A DNA stretch of 64,000 nucleotides from Vulgatibacter incomptus_A (GCA_040391605.1 JBEBXK010000005.1:62001-126000), one strand, 5' to 3'. Counted from the first letter of the stretch, positions 35,816 through 45,484 are shown. Notes: generated from the sequence alone by a model not told the origin. Numbers and translations: made by a program.

Positions 35816-37195
35816 GTGATGAGGCGACCAACTCCTCGGAGGGGCCTGTCCTCCCGAAAGTCGCATACCCTGGGACCGCCCTCCCCACCGAGGCTCGGCC
35901 CCGGAAGCGCCTGGCGGACGGCGGCGGATCTTCCCTTGCCTCTTCGCGCTCTGCCTTGGCTCATGGTGGTGATGCTCCTCTCTTCGGCCTGCAGCCTGAC
36001 CCGCGCGCGATCCGCCGCGAGCGGCGACGACGCGGCTGCAGCGCGCGCTTCCCTCGACGTGCGCCGCTTCGCCCTCGCCGTGGTCCACGACTCGACAGGG
36101 GCCGAGCTCCCGCTCAGCTGGCCTGCCGGCGCGCGCACCGGCGAGCTCGTCTCGAGCTACCCGGATCCCTCGCGCTTCGAAGGCGGACCCACCGGCTTCG
36201 CGCTCCTCGGCGGGAGGAGCTTTCTCTACGACGACGCCCTGCTCGCGCTGGATCGGATTCGGATCGGCGATCGGGAGGGCGCCGTTCGCGTGCTCGCCGC
36301 GCTGGCGGCTCTGCAGCTCCCTGACGGGGCCTGGGGCTTCAGCGTCGGGATCGACGATGGCTTCTACGACGCCGGCCTCGTGCGAAGCGGGAACGTGGCG
36401 TTCGTGATCTACGCCTTCGCCCGATACGCGGCGCGCTTCGGAGGCGAGGATGAGCCATGGATCCCGGCAGCGGCGCTGCGAGGAGGTAGCTGGCTCCTCG
36501 AACAACGCGACGACGCCACCGGTCTCTTGCGCGCCGGGCGTGGGCGATGGACGCCGGGAGGCGCCCGCCTCGAGTCGACAGCGGCGGTGGACTTCGCCGC
36601 GACCGAGCATCAGATCGACGCCTTCTTCGCGCTGGCCTCCCTCGCCCGGATCGATCCGGACGGACCCTGGTCGCGATCGGCGCTCGCGCTCGAGGCCTCG
36701 GTCCATCGCTTCCTCTGGCTCGAGGGAGAGGGTCGATTCGCCCAGGGCTGGCGCGACGGCGCCCCGGATCGGCAAAGCGCCCTCGACAGCAGCGGGAGCT
36801 GGGGCGCGCTCTTCCTCCTGGCGTGTGGGGAGCGGGCGAAGGCCAGGCGAGCGCTGGCATGGATCGACGAGGTGCATGCGGCCACGGGGCCGGGGTGGTC
36901 GGGCTACAAGCCCTACGCATCCGGGCCCGTCACTTGGTTCGTCGAGGCTTCGGCGGCGATCCCCCTCGCGCGGCATCGCCTCGAGCCGGGCGAGCCGCGG
37001 GCGGCGAGCGGGCTCTCCCGTCTGGCCGCGTTGGGACGATCGCGGGGATGGCCCCTGGTCTACTCGACTTCATGGGAGCCGGATTTTCCCCTGGCGCCGG
37101 CCGCAGCGCCGACGCTCTGGTTCCTCCTCGTCCATGACGAGGTACGGGAGGCGGAGGCGCCCTTTCTCTGGACCGAATGTCCCGGCGCGATGTGA
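35816..37195 (+). CDS. Alpha/alpha-toroid lipoprotein in polysaccharide locus
   Basis: 459 residues from the first ATG. A hydrophobic segment ends in LSSAC (Cys59), a lipobox; a TTG at 35936 (codon 41) would give a standard 19-residue lipoprotein signal and may be the real start. The rest is helical repeats with QW-type 'LQLPDGAWGF' and 'DDGFYDAGLVRSGNVAFVIYAFARYAARFG', as in alpha/alpha-toroid proteins (polysaccharide lyases, GH8/GH88-like enzymes, terpene-cyclase repeats). It could trim or bind the polysaccharide. No confident catalytic residues. First gene of the plus-strand unit, divergent from the YaiO-like gene. Confidence 0.7.
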   Translation: MMRRPTPRRGLSSRKSHTLGPPSPPRLGPGSAWRTAADLPLPLRALPWLMVVMLLSSACSLTRARSAASGDDAAAARASLDVRRFALAVVHDSTGAELPLSWPAGARTGELVSSYPDPSRFEGGPTGFALLGGRSFLYDDALLALDRIRIGDREGAVRVLAALAALQLPDGAWGFSVGIDDGFYDAGLVRSGNVAFVIYAFARYAARFGGEDEPWIPAAALRGGSWLLEQRDDATGLLRAGRGRWTPGGARLESTAAVDFAATEHQIDAFFALASLARIDPDGPWSRSALALEASVHRFLWLEGEGRFAQGWRDGAPDRQSALDSSGSWGALFLLACGERAKARRALAWIDEVHAATGPGWSGYKPYASGPVTWFVEASAAIPLARHRLEPGEPRAASGLSRLAALGRSRGWPLVYSTSWEPDFPLAPAAAPTLWFLLVHDEVREAEAPFLWTECPGAM

Positions 37196-37325
37196 CCATG
37201 GGATGGTCGCCCTGGTCCTGATCGGGTTGATGTCGCCGGCACGGGTCAGCCACGATGTGGTAGACCTTCCCCTCGATGCTTGCTGCACCAAGAAGTGAAG
37301 CATGATTCGGTAGAAGTGGAGCAAC

Positions 37326-38513
37326 GTGTACGACCGCAGTCCGCCGATCTTCCTCCCCCTCTTCTTCGCGCTAGCAGTCGTCTCGGCAGGCCTCGCCATT
37401 GCGATTCTCGTCGCCACGTTCTGGATGCACGCCTTCGGCGAGCTGAGCTACGCAGCGCTGCGCGCGAGCCTCGTCGGCGCGGTCGTGCTCGTGGGCGCGT
37501 TGGTGGTGGCCCTGGTCGCCTTCGTCCTCGCGTACCAGCTGACCTCCTCCGCACGGGAGGCGGCATGGCGGAAGAAGGTGCAAGGCTGGATCGAGTGGTG
37601 GCGCCGCGCCCTGGCTGGAGAGGTGGGGCCTGCGCCCCGCCCGCTGCCGAGCCCGGCCATCGAGGCATGGCTCCGTCTAAGGGAGGAAGGGGAGTCGGAC
37701 AAGGACGCCTTGGAGAAGCTCGCCCGCGATCTTGGCGTCGTCGACCTGCTCCTCCGACGCCTCCGCTCGAAGCGGCGTGCGAGGCGCCTCGCCGCCATCG
37801 AGGATCTCTCGCGTGCGAGGCTGGAGGAGGGGCTGGAGCCGCTCCTCGCTGCGACGAAGACAAGGGATCGGATCGTGCAGCACCTCGCCCTCCGCGGCGC
37901 CGCCCGAACCCTGGCCAAGGTCTCCGCGCCGGCCCGGGAGCGCGCGACCGGGGCCTTCATCGACGCGGTGGCTGCTGCCGGCCTGCCCACCAGGCCATTG
38001 GAGGAGGTCCTGCTCCTGCCAGGTGACGCCGCCGCCCCGATCGTCACCGAGCTCCTCTCGAGACCCGGCCTCGAATCGGGGCATCTGCGAGCGGCCCTGG
38101 CCGCGGCCCGGCAGCTCGGGCTCAGGGATGCTGCCGCCGCCATCGAAGCGCTGGGGGGCCATGAAGATCCCGAGGTTCGATCCGCCGCGCTCCAATCCCT
38201 GGCGGCGGTGGGGAATCTCAGCTCGGCAGGAACGAGCGCCATCCACGCGGGCTTGGCCGACGAGCGCGCCTTCCTGCGCATCCATGCCACCCGCGCGTCG
38301 GCCCACCTCCCGGAGCCGGAGGCGCTGGAGATCCTCTGGGATCGTCTCGGCGATCCTTCGTGGTGGGTGCGGGTGGCGGCGGCGGAGACCCTCCGAACGC
38401 TCGGCGCTCCCGGCCGCGCCTGCCTGGAGAGAGCCGCGCGCTCCCACCCCGATCGCTTCGCGCGGGATCTGGCCGGCGATCACGGCGCCGTCGTGCAGCG
38501 GAAGGTGGCCTAA
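37326..38513 (+). CDS. Membrane protein with HEAT repeats
   Basis: 395 residues. Two N-terminal transmembrane segments (about 8-31 and 47-70), then a cytoplasmic domain of HEAT-like helix pairs ('AAARQLGLRDAAAAIEALGG', 'EDPEVRSAALQSLAAVG', 'LGDPSWWVRVAAAETLRTLG'). HEAT repeats bind proteins; beside a processive GT2 it probably scaffolds or regulates the synthase, as HEAT genes do in some bacterial exopolysaccharide loci. GTG start with GTGGAG upstream. Its stop is two bases from the GT2 start. Confidence 0.83.
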   Translation: MYDRSPPIFLPLFFALAVVSAGLAIAILVATFWMHAFGELSYAALRASLVGAVVLVGALVVALVAFVLAYQLTSSAREAAWRKKVQGWIEWWRRALAGEVGPAPRPLPSPAIEAWLRLREEGESDKDALEKLARDLGVVDLLLRRLRSKRRARRLAAIEDLSRARLEEGLEPLLAATKTRDRIVQHLALRGAARTLAKVSAPARERATGAFIDAVAAAGLPTRPLEEVLLLPGDAAAPIVTELLSRPGLESGHLRAALAAARQLGLRDAAAAIEALGGHEDPEVRSAALQSLAAVGNLSSAGTSAIHAGLADERAFLRIHATRASAHLPEPEALEILWDRLGDPSWWVRVAAAETLRTLGAPGRACLERAARSHPDRFARDLAGDHGAVVQRKVA

Positions 38514-38515
38514 AG

Positions 38516-39928
38516 GTGGAGCGCCTCATCACGATCCTGCAGCTGGGCCTCCTCGCCTACTTCGCCGGACTCCAGATCCTCTCCCTGCTCCTGGCCTACC
38601 GCGGCATGCGCACGCTCTGGCGCTCCTCTCGCGAGCTCTCCGCCTCGATGCTCGACGATCTGACCACGCAGAAGATCGGGCTGCCCGTCTCGATCCTGGT
38701 GCCGGCCTACAACGAGGCCCACACCATCGTAGAGAGCGTCCGCTCTCTGGCCCGCCTCGACTTTCCCGAGTTCGAGATCATCGTCATCTCGGACGGATCG
38801 ACCGACGCCACCGTCAGCTCCCTCGAGGCCGCCTTCGAGCTCGAGGAGCGCCCCCTCCTCCACGCGCGGCGGCTCCCGACCCAAGAGACGAAGCGGATCT
38901 TCGCGTCGCGGCTGCTCCCCAACCTGCTCGTGGTGGAGAAGGCGAGGGCCGGTAAGGCAGACGCCCTCAACGCCGGCCTCAACCTCGCGAAGTTCCCGCT
39001 GGTCTGCACCGTAGACGCCGACTCGCTCCTCGAGGGGGACGCCCTCCTCCGCGCCGCCCGCATCTTCGCCGACGACGACACGATGGTGGCCATCGGCGGC
39101 GCGGTCCGGCCGCTGAACGGCGCGACCGTCGAGGACGGCGCCGTCACCAAGCTCACGCTCCCTTCCAAGTGGCTCGAGCGGATCCAGATCCTGGAGTACG
39201 CCCGCGCCTTCTTGAACGGCCGGGTCGGCTGGGGCAGCTGGAACGCGCTGATGCTGATCTCCGGCGCCTTCGGCGTCTTCCGCCGGGAGAGCGTCCTCGC
39301 CGTAGGCGGCTATCGATTGGAGACGGTCGGCGAAGATCTCGATCTGGTGGTGCGGCTTCACAAGCACCATCGGCGCGAGAAGATCCCCTACCGGATCCTC
39401 TCGCTCCCGGTGCCGATGTGCTGGACCCAGGTCCCAGCCGATCTCGGCAGCCTGCGCGCCCAGCGCAACCGATGGCAGCGGGGCCTGTGGGAGACCCTCT
39501 GGCCCCATCGGGGCATGCTCCTCCGCCCATCCTTCGGACGCCTCGGCCTCGTCTCGATGCCCTATCTCTGGTTCTTCGAGGGCCTGGCTCCCCTGCTGGA
39601 GATCGTCGGCTACCTGCTGATCCCCCTGAGCCTCTGGCTCGGCATCCTCTCCGTCGAGCTCGCCCTCCTCTTCCTCGCGCTGGCGGTCGGCTTCAGCCTC
39701 CTCCTCTCGATGATGGGCCTCGCGGTGGAGATGCTCCTCGAGAACCGCTACAGCTCGCTGCGCGATCGACTCCTCCTGCTGGTCGCGGCCTTTGTGGAGT
39801 TGGCCGGCGTCCGCCAGATCCTCGCGCTCGAGCGGCTGATCGCGTTCTTCCAGCTCTGGTCGCGAAAGGGGCAGTGGGGCCGAATGAAGCGCCAGCGCAT
39901 CGGCCCCCTGGAGAAGCCCGCCGGCTAG
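38516..39928 (+). CDS. Processive family 2 glycosyltransferase (polysaccharide synthase)
   Basis: 470 residues. N-terminal transmembrane helix, cytoplasmic GT-A domain, then about four C-terminal helices (345-440). Processive GT2 motifs: Asp93 in DGSTD, DADS (167-170), GED (272-274), and QRNRW (316-320, Q(R/Q)xRW). Such enzymes (PgaC, hyaluronan and cellulose synthases) polymerise a sugar nucleotide and thread the chain through the membrane. Which sugar is unknown. The start is GTG two bases after the HEAT stop, giving strong coupling. A GC-rich gap of 150 bases follows before the next gene. Confidence 0.9.
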   Translation: MERLITILQLGLLAYFAGLQILSLLLAYRGMRTLWRSSRELSASMLDDLTTQKIGLPVSILVPAYNEAHTIVESVRSLARLDFPEFEIIVISDGSTDATVSSLEAAFELEERPLLHARRLPTQETKRIFASRLLPNLLVVEKARAGKADALNAGLNLAKFPLVCTVDADSLLEGDALLRAARIFADDDTMVAIGGAVRPLNGATVEDGAVTKLTLPSKWLERIQILEYARAFLNGRVGWGSWNALMLISGAFGVFRRESVLAVGGYRLETVGEDLDLVVRLHKHHRREKIPYRILSLPVPMCWTQVPADLGSLRAQRNRWQRGLWETLWPHRGMLLRPSFGRLGLVSMPYLWFFEGLAPLLEIVGYLLIPLSLWLGILSVELALLFLALAVGFSLLLSMMGLAVEMLLENRYSSLRDRLLLLVAAFVELAGVRQILALERLIAFFQLWSRKGQWGRMKRQRIGPLEKPAG

Positions 39929-40078
39929 CGACAGAGACGCCGAAGGCGCCCGGCTGGGAGAGGGCGTCGCCAGCTTGGGGCCGGCGCTCGCAGGGCTGGC
40001 CGGGGGCCGGGCAGGCGATGGGGCCTCGGGGCCTTCGAGCCTTGATCCGGCGGGGAGCGTGACATACACCCCTTGCCC

Positions 40079-42097
40079 ATGAAGATCGTCGTTCGACTGC
40101 TGTTGGCCGCCGCCCTGATCAGCGGGTTCTTTGCCTGCGTTCCGCCTCGCGCCACCTTCAACGGGGTGGATATGTCGGCGGATGACGCCTCCCGAGCCCA
40201 GCTCGAGGCGGCCCGGGCGAAGGCGAGCGCCGGGGACCACGAGAAGGCGGCGGAGCTCTTCGAGGATCTGGCGCGGCGGTTCCCGCGGTCGGAGGAGGCG
40301 GACGAGGCGCTGCTGGGCGCGGGGCGATCCTGGGAGGCGGTGGGCAAGCCGCTGAAGGCCCGGGGCGCGTACGAGCTGCTGCTCGAGCGCTACCCCCGCT
40401 CGGATAAGGCGCAGGAGGCGGGTGAGCGGGTGGCGGCCCTCGGGGGCTCGGTGGCCCCCCTCGCTGCGGCGCAGGAGGCCTTCGACCGGCTGCCGGAGGG
40501 GAAGAAGCTGGCGGAGGCGGAGCGTCTCGCGGTGGCGGCGGAGGGCGCCGGAGATGCGGCGCAGGCCCTCCATTGGCGCAAGGAGGCGCTGGCCCAGGCG
40601 CGGACGCCGGCCCAGACGAGCCGGGCGGAGGCGGGGCTGCGGCAGCTGGTGGAGGGGATGGCGGCGGCGGACGTGGAGCGGCTGGCGCCCCTGGAGGACG
40701 ATCCGATCGCCGCGCCGCTGCTCCAATACCAGCTCGCGATGGTGCACCAGCAGCATCGCGATTGGGACGAGTTGGAGCGCGCCCTGGAGGACTTCATCTC
40801 GCAGAATCCGGGCCACGCCTACGTCGGGAAGGCCCGGGATCTGCTCCGCGCCGTCGCCGACCGCGGGGTGGTGGAGCCGCGGAAGGTGGGCGTGGTCCTG
40901 CCGCTCTCGGGGCCGTACAAGGCCTTCGGCCAGCAGCTCCTCGACGGGATCGAGCTGGCGGCTCGGGGCTCAGCCATCGAGCTGATCGTACGGGACGACA
41001 AGGGCGAGCCCACGGACGCGGCGGCGGCGGTGGAGCGGCTGCTCTACGAGGATCATGTGATCGCGGTGATCGGCGGCGTGTTGGTCACCGAGGCCCAGGC
41101 GGCCGCGGCGAAGGCAGACGAGCTGGGGCTCCCCTTCGTGACCTTCTCGCGCTCGGAGACCCTGGTGGAGGGATCGGAGTGGGTCTTCCGGGACATGCTC
41201 ACCAACCGCGAGATGGCCGAGGCCATCGCGAGCTTCGCGGTGGAGCGTCGCGGGATGCAGCGCCTAGCGATCCTCCATCCGGAGATCCCGTACGGGGAGG
41301 AGCTGCGCGATCTCTTCGAGGCGCAGGTCGAGGCCCGGGGTGGAACGATCAGCCAGATCCAGGGCTACGAGGATAAGTCGACGACGTTCTCGGAGCCGAT
41401 CCGCAAGCTGGTCGGCAAGGAGAACCTCCAGGATCGACCGGAGTACCAGCGCAAGCTGGCGGAGATCCGGGCGCAGAAGCTGGACTCCCGCCGGCACCGC
41501 AACGCGGTGGAGAAGATGCGCAACTCGATCTCGCCGCGGATCGACTTCGAGGCGATCTTCATCCCCGACCAATGGCGGACCATCGCCCTGGTGGCGCCGG
41601 CCCTCGCCTTCGAAGACGTGATCACGAGTTGGTGTGACGCGGTGGACGTGGATCGCACGAGGCGGACCACGGGCCAGGACGTCAAGCCGGTGATGCTGCT
41701 GGGCGCGAACCTCTGGAACCACCCGGAGCTGCCGACCCGCGCGGGCAAGTACGTGAACTGCTCGGTCTTCGTCGACGGCTTCTTCGCCGGCTCCTCCCGC
41801 CCGGAGGTCGCGATGTTCGCGGACGCCTTCCACGCCGCCAAGGGCCGGAGCCCGGGGCTGCTGGAGGCCTACGGCTTCGAGGCCGCCCACGTGGTCCGCC
41901 AGACCATCGAGAGGGAGCGGCCCGCCAGCAGGCGCGAGCTGGTGGAGGGGCTGATGAAGGTCGAGTCGTTGCCTGGGCCCATGGGGCCGACGTCGATCAA
42001 CGAGGCGCGGGAGCTGCGGCATCCGCTCTTCTTCCTCTTCATCGACGCCGGGACGATCCGAGAGGCCGAGCTGGACTCTCCCGACGGTGCGCTTTGA
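40079..42097 (+). CDS. LpoA-like lipoprotein: TPR plus periplasmic-binding domain
   Basis: 672 residues; lipobox FFAC (Cys20). Residues about 40-260 are TPR-like helices ('EKAAELFEDLARRFPRSEEAD'). Residues about 270-660 resemble a type I periplasmic-binding fold ('KVGVVLPLSGPYKAFGQQ', 'IAVIGGVLVTEAQAAA', 'EIPYGEELRDLFEAQVE'), as in LpoA, the outer-membrane activator of PBP1a. That makes it a likely penicillin-binding protein activator. An extra Arg-rich insert around 'EKMRNSISPRI' is notable. ATG at 40079 chosen over a TTG two codons upstream. Confidence 0.82.
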   Translation: MKIVVRLLLAAALISGFFACVPPRATFNGVDMSADDASRAQLEAARAKASAGDHEKAAELFEDLARRFPRSEEADEALLGAGRSWEAVGKPLKARGAYELLLERYPRSDKAQEAGERVAALGGSVAPLAAAQEAFDRLPEGKKLAEAERLAVAAEGAGDAAQALHWRKEALAQARTPAQTSRAEAGLRQLVEGMAAADVERLAPLEDDPIAAPLLQYQLAMVHQQHRDWDELERALEDFISQNPGHAYVGKARDLLRAVADRGVVEPRKVGVVLPLSGPYKAFGQQLLDGIELAARGSAIELIVRDDKGEPTDAAAAVERLLYEDHVIAVIGGVLVTEAQAAAAKADELGLPFVTFSRSETLVEGSEWVFRDMLTNREMAEAIASFAVERRGMQRLAILHPEIPYGEELRDLFEAQVEARGGTISQIQGYEDKSTTFSEPIRKLVGKENLQDRPEYQRKLAEIRAQKLDSRRHRNAVEKMRNSISPRIDFEAIFIPDQWRTIALVAPALAFEDVITSWCDAVDVDRTRRTTGQDVKPVMLLGANLWNHPELPTRAGKYVNCSVFVDGFFAGSSRPEVAMFADAFHAAKGRSPGLLEAYGFEAAHVVRQTIERERPASRRELVEGLMKVESLPGPMGPTSINEARELRHPLFFLFIDAGTIREAELDSPDGAL

Positions 42098-42130
42098 CGC
42101 AGTCTCACCCGGAGTATTCAGGGCAGATAC

Positions 42131-43147
42131 GTGTCTGCTGAATCGTCCTCGAGCGCCGCAGCCTCGGGCGGGCGGGCCGGGCAGCTCCCCGAGCCTGGCG
42201 CGCCGACCCCTGACGCGACGCCGGCGAGGCGGCCGTTCCCGACGCTGAACCTCGTCCTCTTCCTCGCCACCATCGGATCGACCCTCTTCGCCGGCGCGCA
42301 CTTCGCCGAGGGCTATAGCCAGCGGGCGGCGGCGGGCTGGGGGGCGCTGCTGCTCGACGGCGTCCCCTTCGCGGCGAGCCTCCTAGGGATCCTCGTCGCC
42401 CACGAGATGGGGCACTTCGTCACCGCCCGCTACCATCGGGTGGACGCGAGCTGGCCCTACTTCATCCCGGTCCCCCTGGGGATCGGCACCTTCGGCGCGG
42501 TGATCCGGATGCGGGGGCGGATCCCCACCCGTGACGCCCTGATCGACATCGGCGCGTCGGGGCCGCTGGCGGGCTTCGTGGTGGCGGTCCCCCTGCTGAT
42601 CTACGGGATCTCCCTCTCCCACCTGGTGGAGGTCCCGGCGCCGCCGAACTTCTTCTTCGGCAACCTCTCGGCCTGGAGGCTGGTGGAGGGCTGGATCACC
42701 GGGGTCTGGCCCTGGGCCCACGAGTGGCCCATGGAGCCGCAGCCTCTGCTCTACGTGCTGCTGAAGAAGTTCCTCTTCACCTTGGAGCCCGGCATGGACG
42801 TGATGGTCCATCCGGTGGCCTACGCCGCGGTGATCGGCCTCTTCGTCACGGCGTTGAACCTCATCCCCGTCGGCCAGCTCGACGGCGGCCACGTCGCCTA
42901 CGCGGTGCTGGGCAAGCGCGCCCGCATGGTGGGGCAGCTCGCCTCCGGCCTGCTGCTGCTGATGGTGGTCTTCTCCAGCATCGGCTGGATCCTCTGGCTC
43001 CTCCTGGTGCGTCGATTCGTGGGGCTGGGACATCCGCCGGTGGATCGCGACGATCTGCCCCTCTCCCTCGGCCGCAAGGTGGTCGTGGCCCTGACGGTCC
43101 TGGTCTTCTTCCTGACCCTGACGCCGGTCTCCATGGATCTGCTCTAA
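42131..43147 (+). CDS. M50 family site-2-protease-like membrane metalloprotease
   Basis: 338 residues, about six to seven transmembrane helices. Zinc motif HEMGH (91-95) in the second helix, and the distal 'NLIPVGQLDGGH' with Asp251 as third ligand: the two M50 signatures. These enzymes cleave transmembrane substrates, often anti-sigma factors. No PDZ domain, unlike RseP. The long Ser/Ala/Pro N-terminus (1-35) is cytoplasmic. GTG start with AGGGCAG upstream; 33 bases after the LpoA-like gene. Confidence 0.91.
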   Translation: MSAESSSSAAASGGRAGQLPEPGAPTPDATPARRPFPTLNLVLFLATIGSTLFAGAHFAEGYSQRAAAGWGALLLDGVPFAASLLGILVAHEMGHFVTARYHRVDASWPYFIPVPLGIGTFGAVIRMRGRIPTRDALIDIGASGPLAGFVVAVPLLIYGISLSHLVEVPAPPNFFFGNLSAWRLVEGWITGVWPWAHEWPMEPQPLLYVLLKKFLFTLEPGMDVMVHPVAYAAVIGLFVTALNLIPVGQLDGGHVAYAVLGKRARMVGQLASGLLLLMVVFSSIGWILWLLLVRRFVGLGHPPVDRDDLPLSLGRKVVVALTVLVFFLTLTPVSMDLL

Positions 43148-43288
43148 GGTGATTGCCAGACCCGAACTCCCCTTTGCGGCGTACCCTCCAACGCGCCTCC
43201 GCATCGGGAGTCGGAGAGGCGCAGACCCTATGGGTTGGTGTTTGACTATGATTCGTAGAGTGTTCAGACGCTCGGCGTCGAGGACGGC

Positions 43289-45484
43289 ATGAGCACGACC
43301 GTCGCCAAGACCGACCCCATCCTGCGGGTTCTGGGGGAGGGAGGGCTCCTCTCCCGGGCGGTCCCCGGCTACGAGCTGCGGCCGCAGCAGCTCCGGATGG
43401 CGGAGGGGGTGCTCGAGGCCCTCACCAAGGATCGCTATCTCCTGGCCGAGGCCGGCACCGGCACGGGCAAGACCCTGGCCTACCTCCTGCCCGCGCTGAT
43501 CTCCGGCAAGCGGATCGTGGTCTCCACCGCGACCAAGACCCTCCAGGAGCAGATCTTCTTCAAGGACATCCCCCTCCTCGCCGAGGTGCTGGGGGTCGAG
43601 GTCCGCGCGGCCTACATGAAGGGGCGCTCCAACTATCTGTGTAAGACCCGCTTCGAGGAGTTCGCCAAGGAGCCGAAGTTCTCGGTGAAGGCCGAGGCCC
43701 AGCGCTGGCCGGAGATCGAGAGCTGGGGCGAGTCCACCGAGAGCGGCGATCGCGCCGAGCTCGCGCTGCCGGAGAGCTTCGCCGCCTGGCGCGATCTCTC
43801 GGCGACCTCCGAGACCTGCACCGGCTCGCGCTGCCCGCTCTACGAGAGCTGCTTCGTCACCGAGATGCGGCGCAAGGCCCAGGAGGCGCAGATCGTCGTG
43901 GTGAACCACCACCTCTTCTTCGCGGATCTCGCCCTGCGCAGCAGCGGCGACGGCGAGCACGGCGCCGAGGTGATCCCCCGCTACGACGCGGTGATCTTCG
44001 ACGAGGCCCACGCCCTGGAGGACATCGCCACCGACTACTTCGGCGTGCAGCTCTCCAACTATCGCCTGGAGGAGCTGGTCCGCGACGGCACCAAGGCCGC
44101 CGCCAAGGCCCCGGCGCTGGCGACGCTCCTGGCGCCGCTGCTGGGGCGGGTCGAAGGCAGGGCCGCCGGCTTCTTCTCCTCGGTGGAGGCGGCGATGGGC
44201 CGGGTCCGCACGGCTGGCGCGGGCGGTCCGCAGGGGGCGAGGCGATTCGCGCCGGCCGGAGGGAGCGAGGACGCCTATGGCGGTCGCGGCGCTGGCGGAC
44301 GCTCCCAGAGCGGCAGCGGTGATCTCTTCGGAGGTGGGGGCCGGACCTTCGGGGCAGGGGCGCGGGCCGGCACCACGGATCGCGGGGCGGCTGCCAGCCA
44401 ACGCCTCCCCTCCCCGCTCCGGGAGGGGCAAGACTCCACCGTCCGCCTCTCATCCGGCGACCTCGACCCTTGCAGCCAGGAGTTGGACGAGCTCCTCCAT
44501 GCGTTGAAGGAGCTGAGCGCCGCGGTGGCAGGCGCCACCGACGTCCCCGAGCTGGAGGGCATCGCCAGGCGCTGCCTCACCCTCGGCGACGATCTCTCCT
44601 TCGTCAGCGACATCGGCGACGGCAGCCTCTTCGTCCATTACGGGGAGCGGCGGGGTAGGGGACTCTTCCTCCGGGCCGCTCCCATCGAGATCGCGGACGA
44701 GCTGGCGCGCAGGCTCTACGCCACGCTGTCTGCGGCGGTCTTCACCAGCGCCACCCTCGCCGTCGGCGGTCGCTTCGACTACCTGCGCCACCGCCTAGGC
44801 ATCGAGGACCACCAGCGCGAGCTGCGGGTGCCCCTGGACGAGCTGCAGCTCGGCAGCCCCTTCGACTACCGCAGCCAGGCCGCCCTCTACCTGCCCACCC
44901 ACCTCCCGGAGCCCCACCAACGCGAGTTTATCGACGACGCCACCTGGGAGCTCGAGCAGCTCTTCGCCATCACCGGCGGCCGCGCCTTCGCCCTCTTCAC
45001 CAGCGTGCGCAACATGCAGCGCGCCCACGCCCTGCTGGAGCCGCGCCTCCCCTACCGCGTGCTCCTCCAGGGCCAGCTCCCCAAGGCCCAGCTTATCGAG
45101 CGCTTCCTCGAGACCCCCAGCGTCCTCTTCGCCACCGCCTCCTTCTGGGAGGGCGTCGACATCCCCGGCGACGCCCTCTCGCTGGTGGTCATCGACAAGC
45201 TCCCCTTCGCCTCCCCCACCGATCCCGTCGTCGCCGCCCGCATCGATGCCCTCCGCAACGCCGGCGGCGATCCCTTCGGCACCTACCAGGTCCCCCAGGC
45301 CGCCATCGCCCTGCGCCAGGGCTTCGGCCGCCTCATCCGCACCCGCAGCGATCGCGGCATCGTCGCCATCCTCGACAAGCGGATCGCGACCAAGGGCTAC
45401 GGCCGCCAATTTCTCCGCTCCCTCCCCGATTGCCCCCGCTTCGCCCGCCTCGACGACGCCGAGCGCTGGTGGCACACCGCCTGA
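43289..45484 (+). CDS. dinG: DinG-family ATP-dependent DNA helicase with low-complexity insert
   Basis: 731 residues. XPD/DinG superfamily 2 helicase: Walker A 'AEAGTGTGKTLAYLL' (Lys61), DEAH at 238-241, 'FTSATLAVGG', 'FWEGVDIPGD' and 'QGFGRLIRTRSD' (motif VI). Four cysteines, Cys118, Cys177, Cys182 and Cys188, fit a [4Fe-4S] cluster. Residues about 308-393 form a Gly/Ser/Arg-rich stretch absent from typical DinG, encoded partly by an inverted-repeat-containing sequence. DinG unwinds 5'-tailed DNA and R-loops. ATG with GAGGACGGC upstream. Confidence 0.92.
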   Translation: MSTTVAKTDPILRVLGEGGLLSRAVPGYELRPQQLRMAEGVLEALTKDRYLLAEAGTGTGKTLAYLLPALISGKRIVVSTATKTLQEQIFFKDIPLLAEVLGVEVRAAYMKGRSNYLCKTRFEEFAKEPKFSVKAEAQRWPEIESWGESTESGDRAELALPESFAAWRDLSATSETCTGSRCPLYESCFVTEMRRKAQEAQIVVVNHHLFFADLALRSSGDGEHGAEVIPRYDAVIFDEAHALEDIATDYFGVQLSNYRLEELVRDGTKAAAKAPALATLLAPLLGRVEGRAAGFFSSVEAAMGRVRTAGAGGPQGARRFAPAGGSEDAYGGRGAGGRSQSGSGDLFGGGGRTFGAGARAGTTDRGAAASQRLPSPLREGQDSTVRLSSGDLDPCSQELDELLHALKELSAAVAGATDVPELEGIARRCLTLGDDLSFVSDIGDGSLFVHYGERRGRGLFLRAAPIEIADELARRLYATLSAAVFTSATLAVGGRFDYLRHRLGIEDHQRELRVPLDELQLGSPFDYRSQAALYLPTHLPEPHQREFIDDATWELEQLFAITGGRAFALFTSVRNMQRAHALLEPRLPYRVLLQGQLPKAQLIERFLETPSVLFATASFWEGVDIPGDALSLVVIDKLPFASPTDPVVAARIDALRNAGGDPFGTYQVPQAAIALRQGFGRLIRTRSDRGIVAILDKRIATKGYGRQFLRSLPDCPRFARLDDAERWWHTA
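44407..44428. repeat. Inverted repeat inside the dinG insert
   Basis: Perfect 8-bp arms CCCCTCCC / GGGAGGGG with a 6-base loop, in the middle of the Gly-rich insert of the helicase gene. Such palindromes are typical of intergenic repeat elements, so the insert may descend from one that became coding. Confidence 0.5.

Noticed and set aside
42383..44431. 682-codon minus-strand frame opposite the M50 protease and dinG
   Set aside because: Spans two verified plus-strand genes and an intergenic gap; no domains and typical GC-rich antisense composition.
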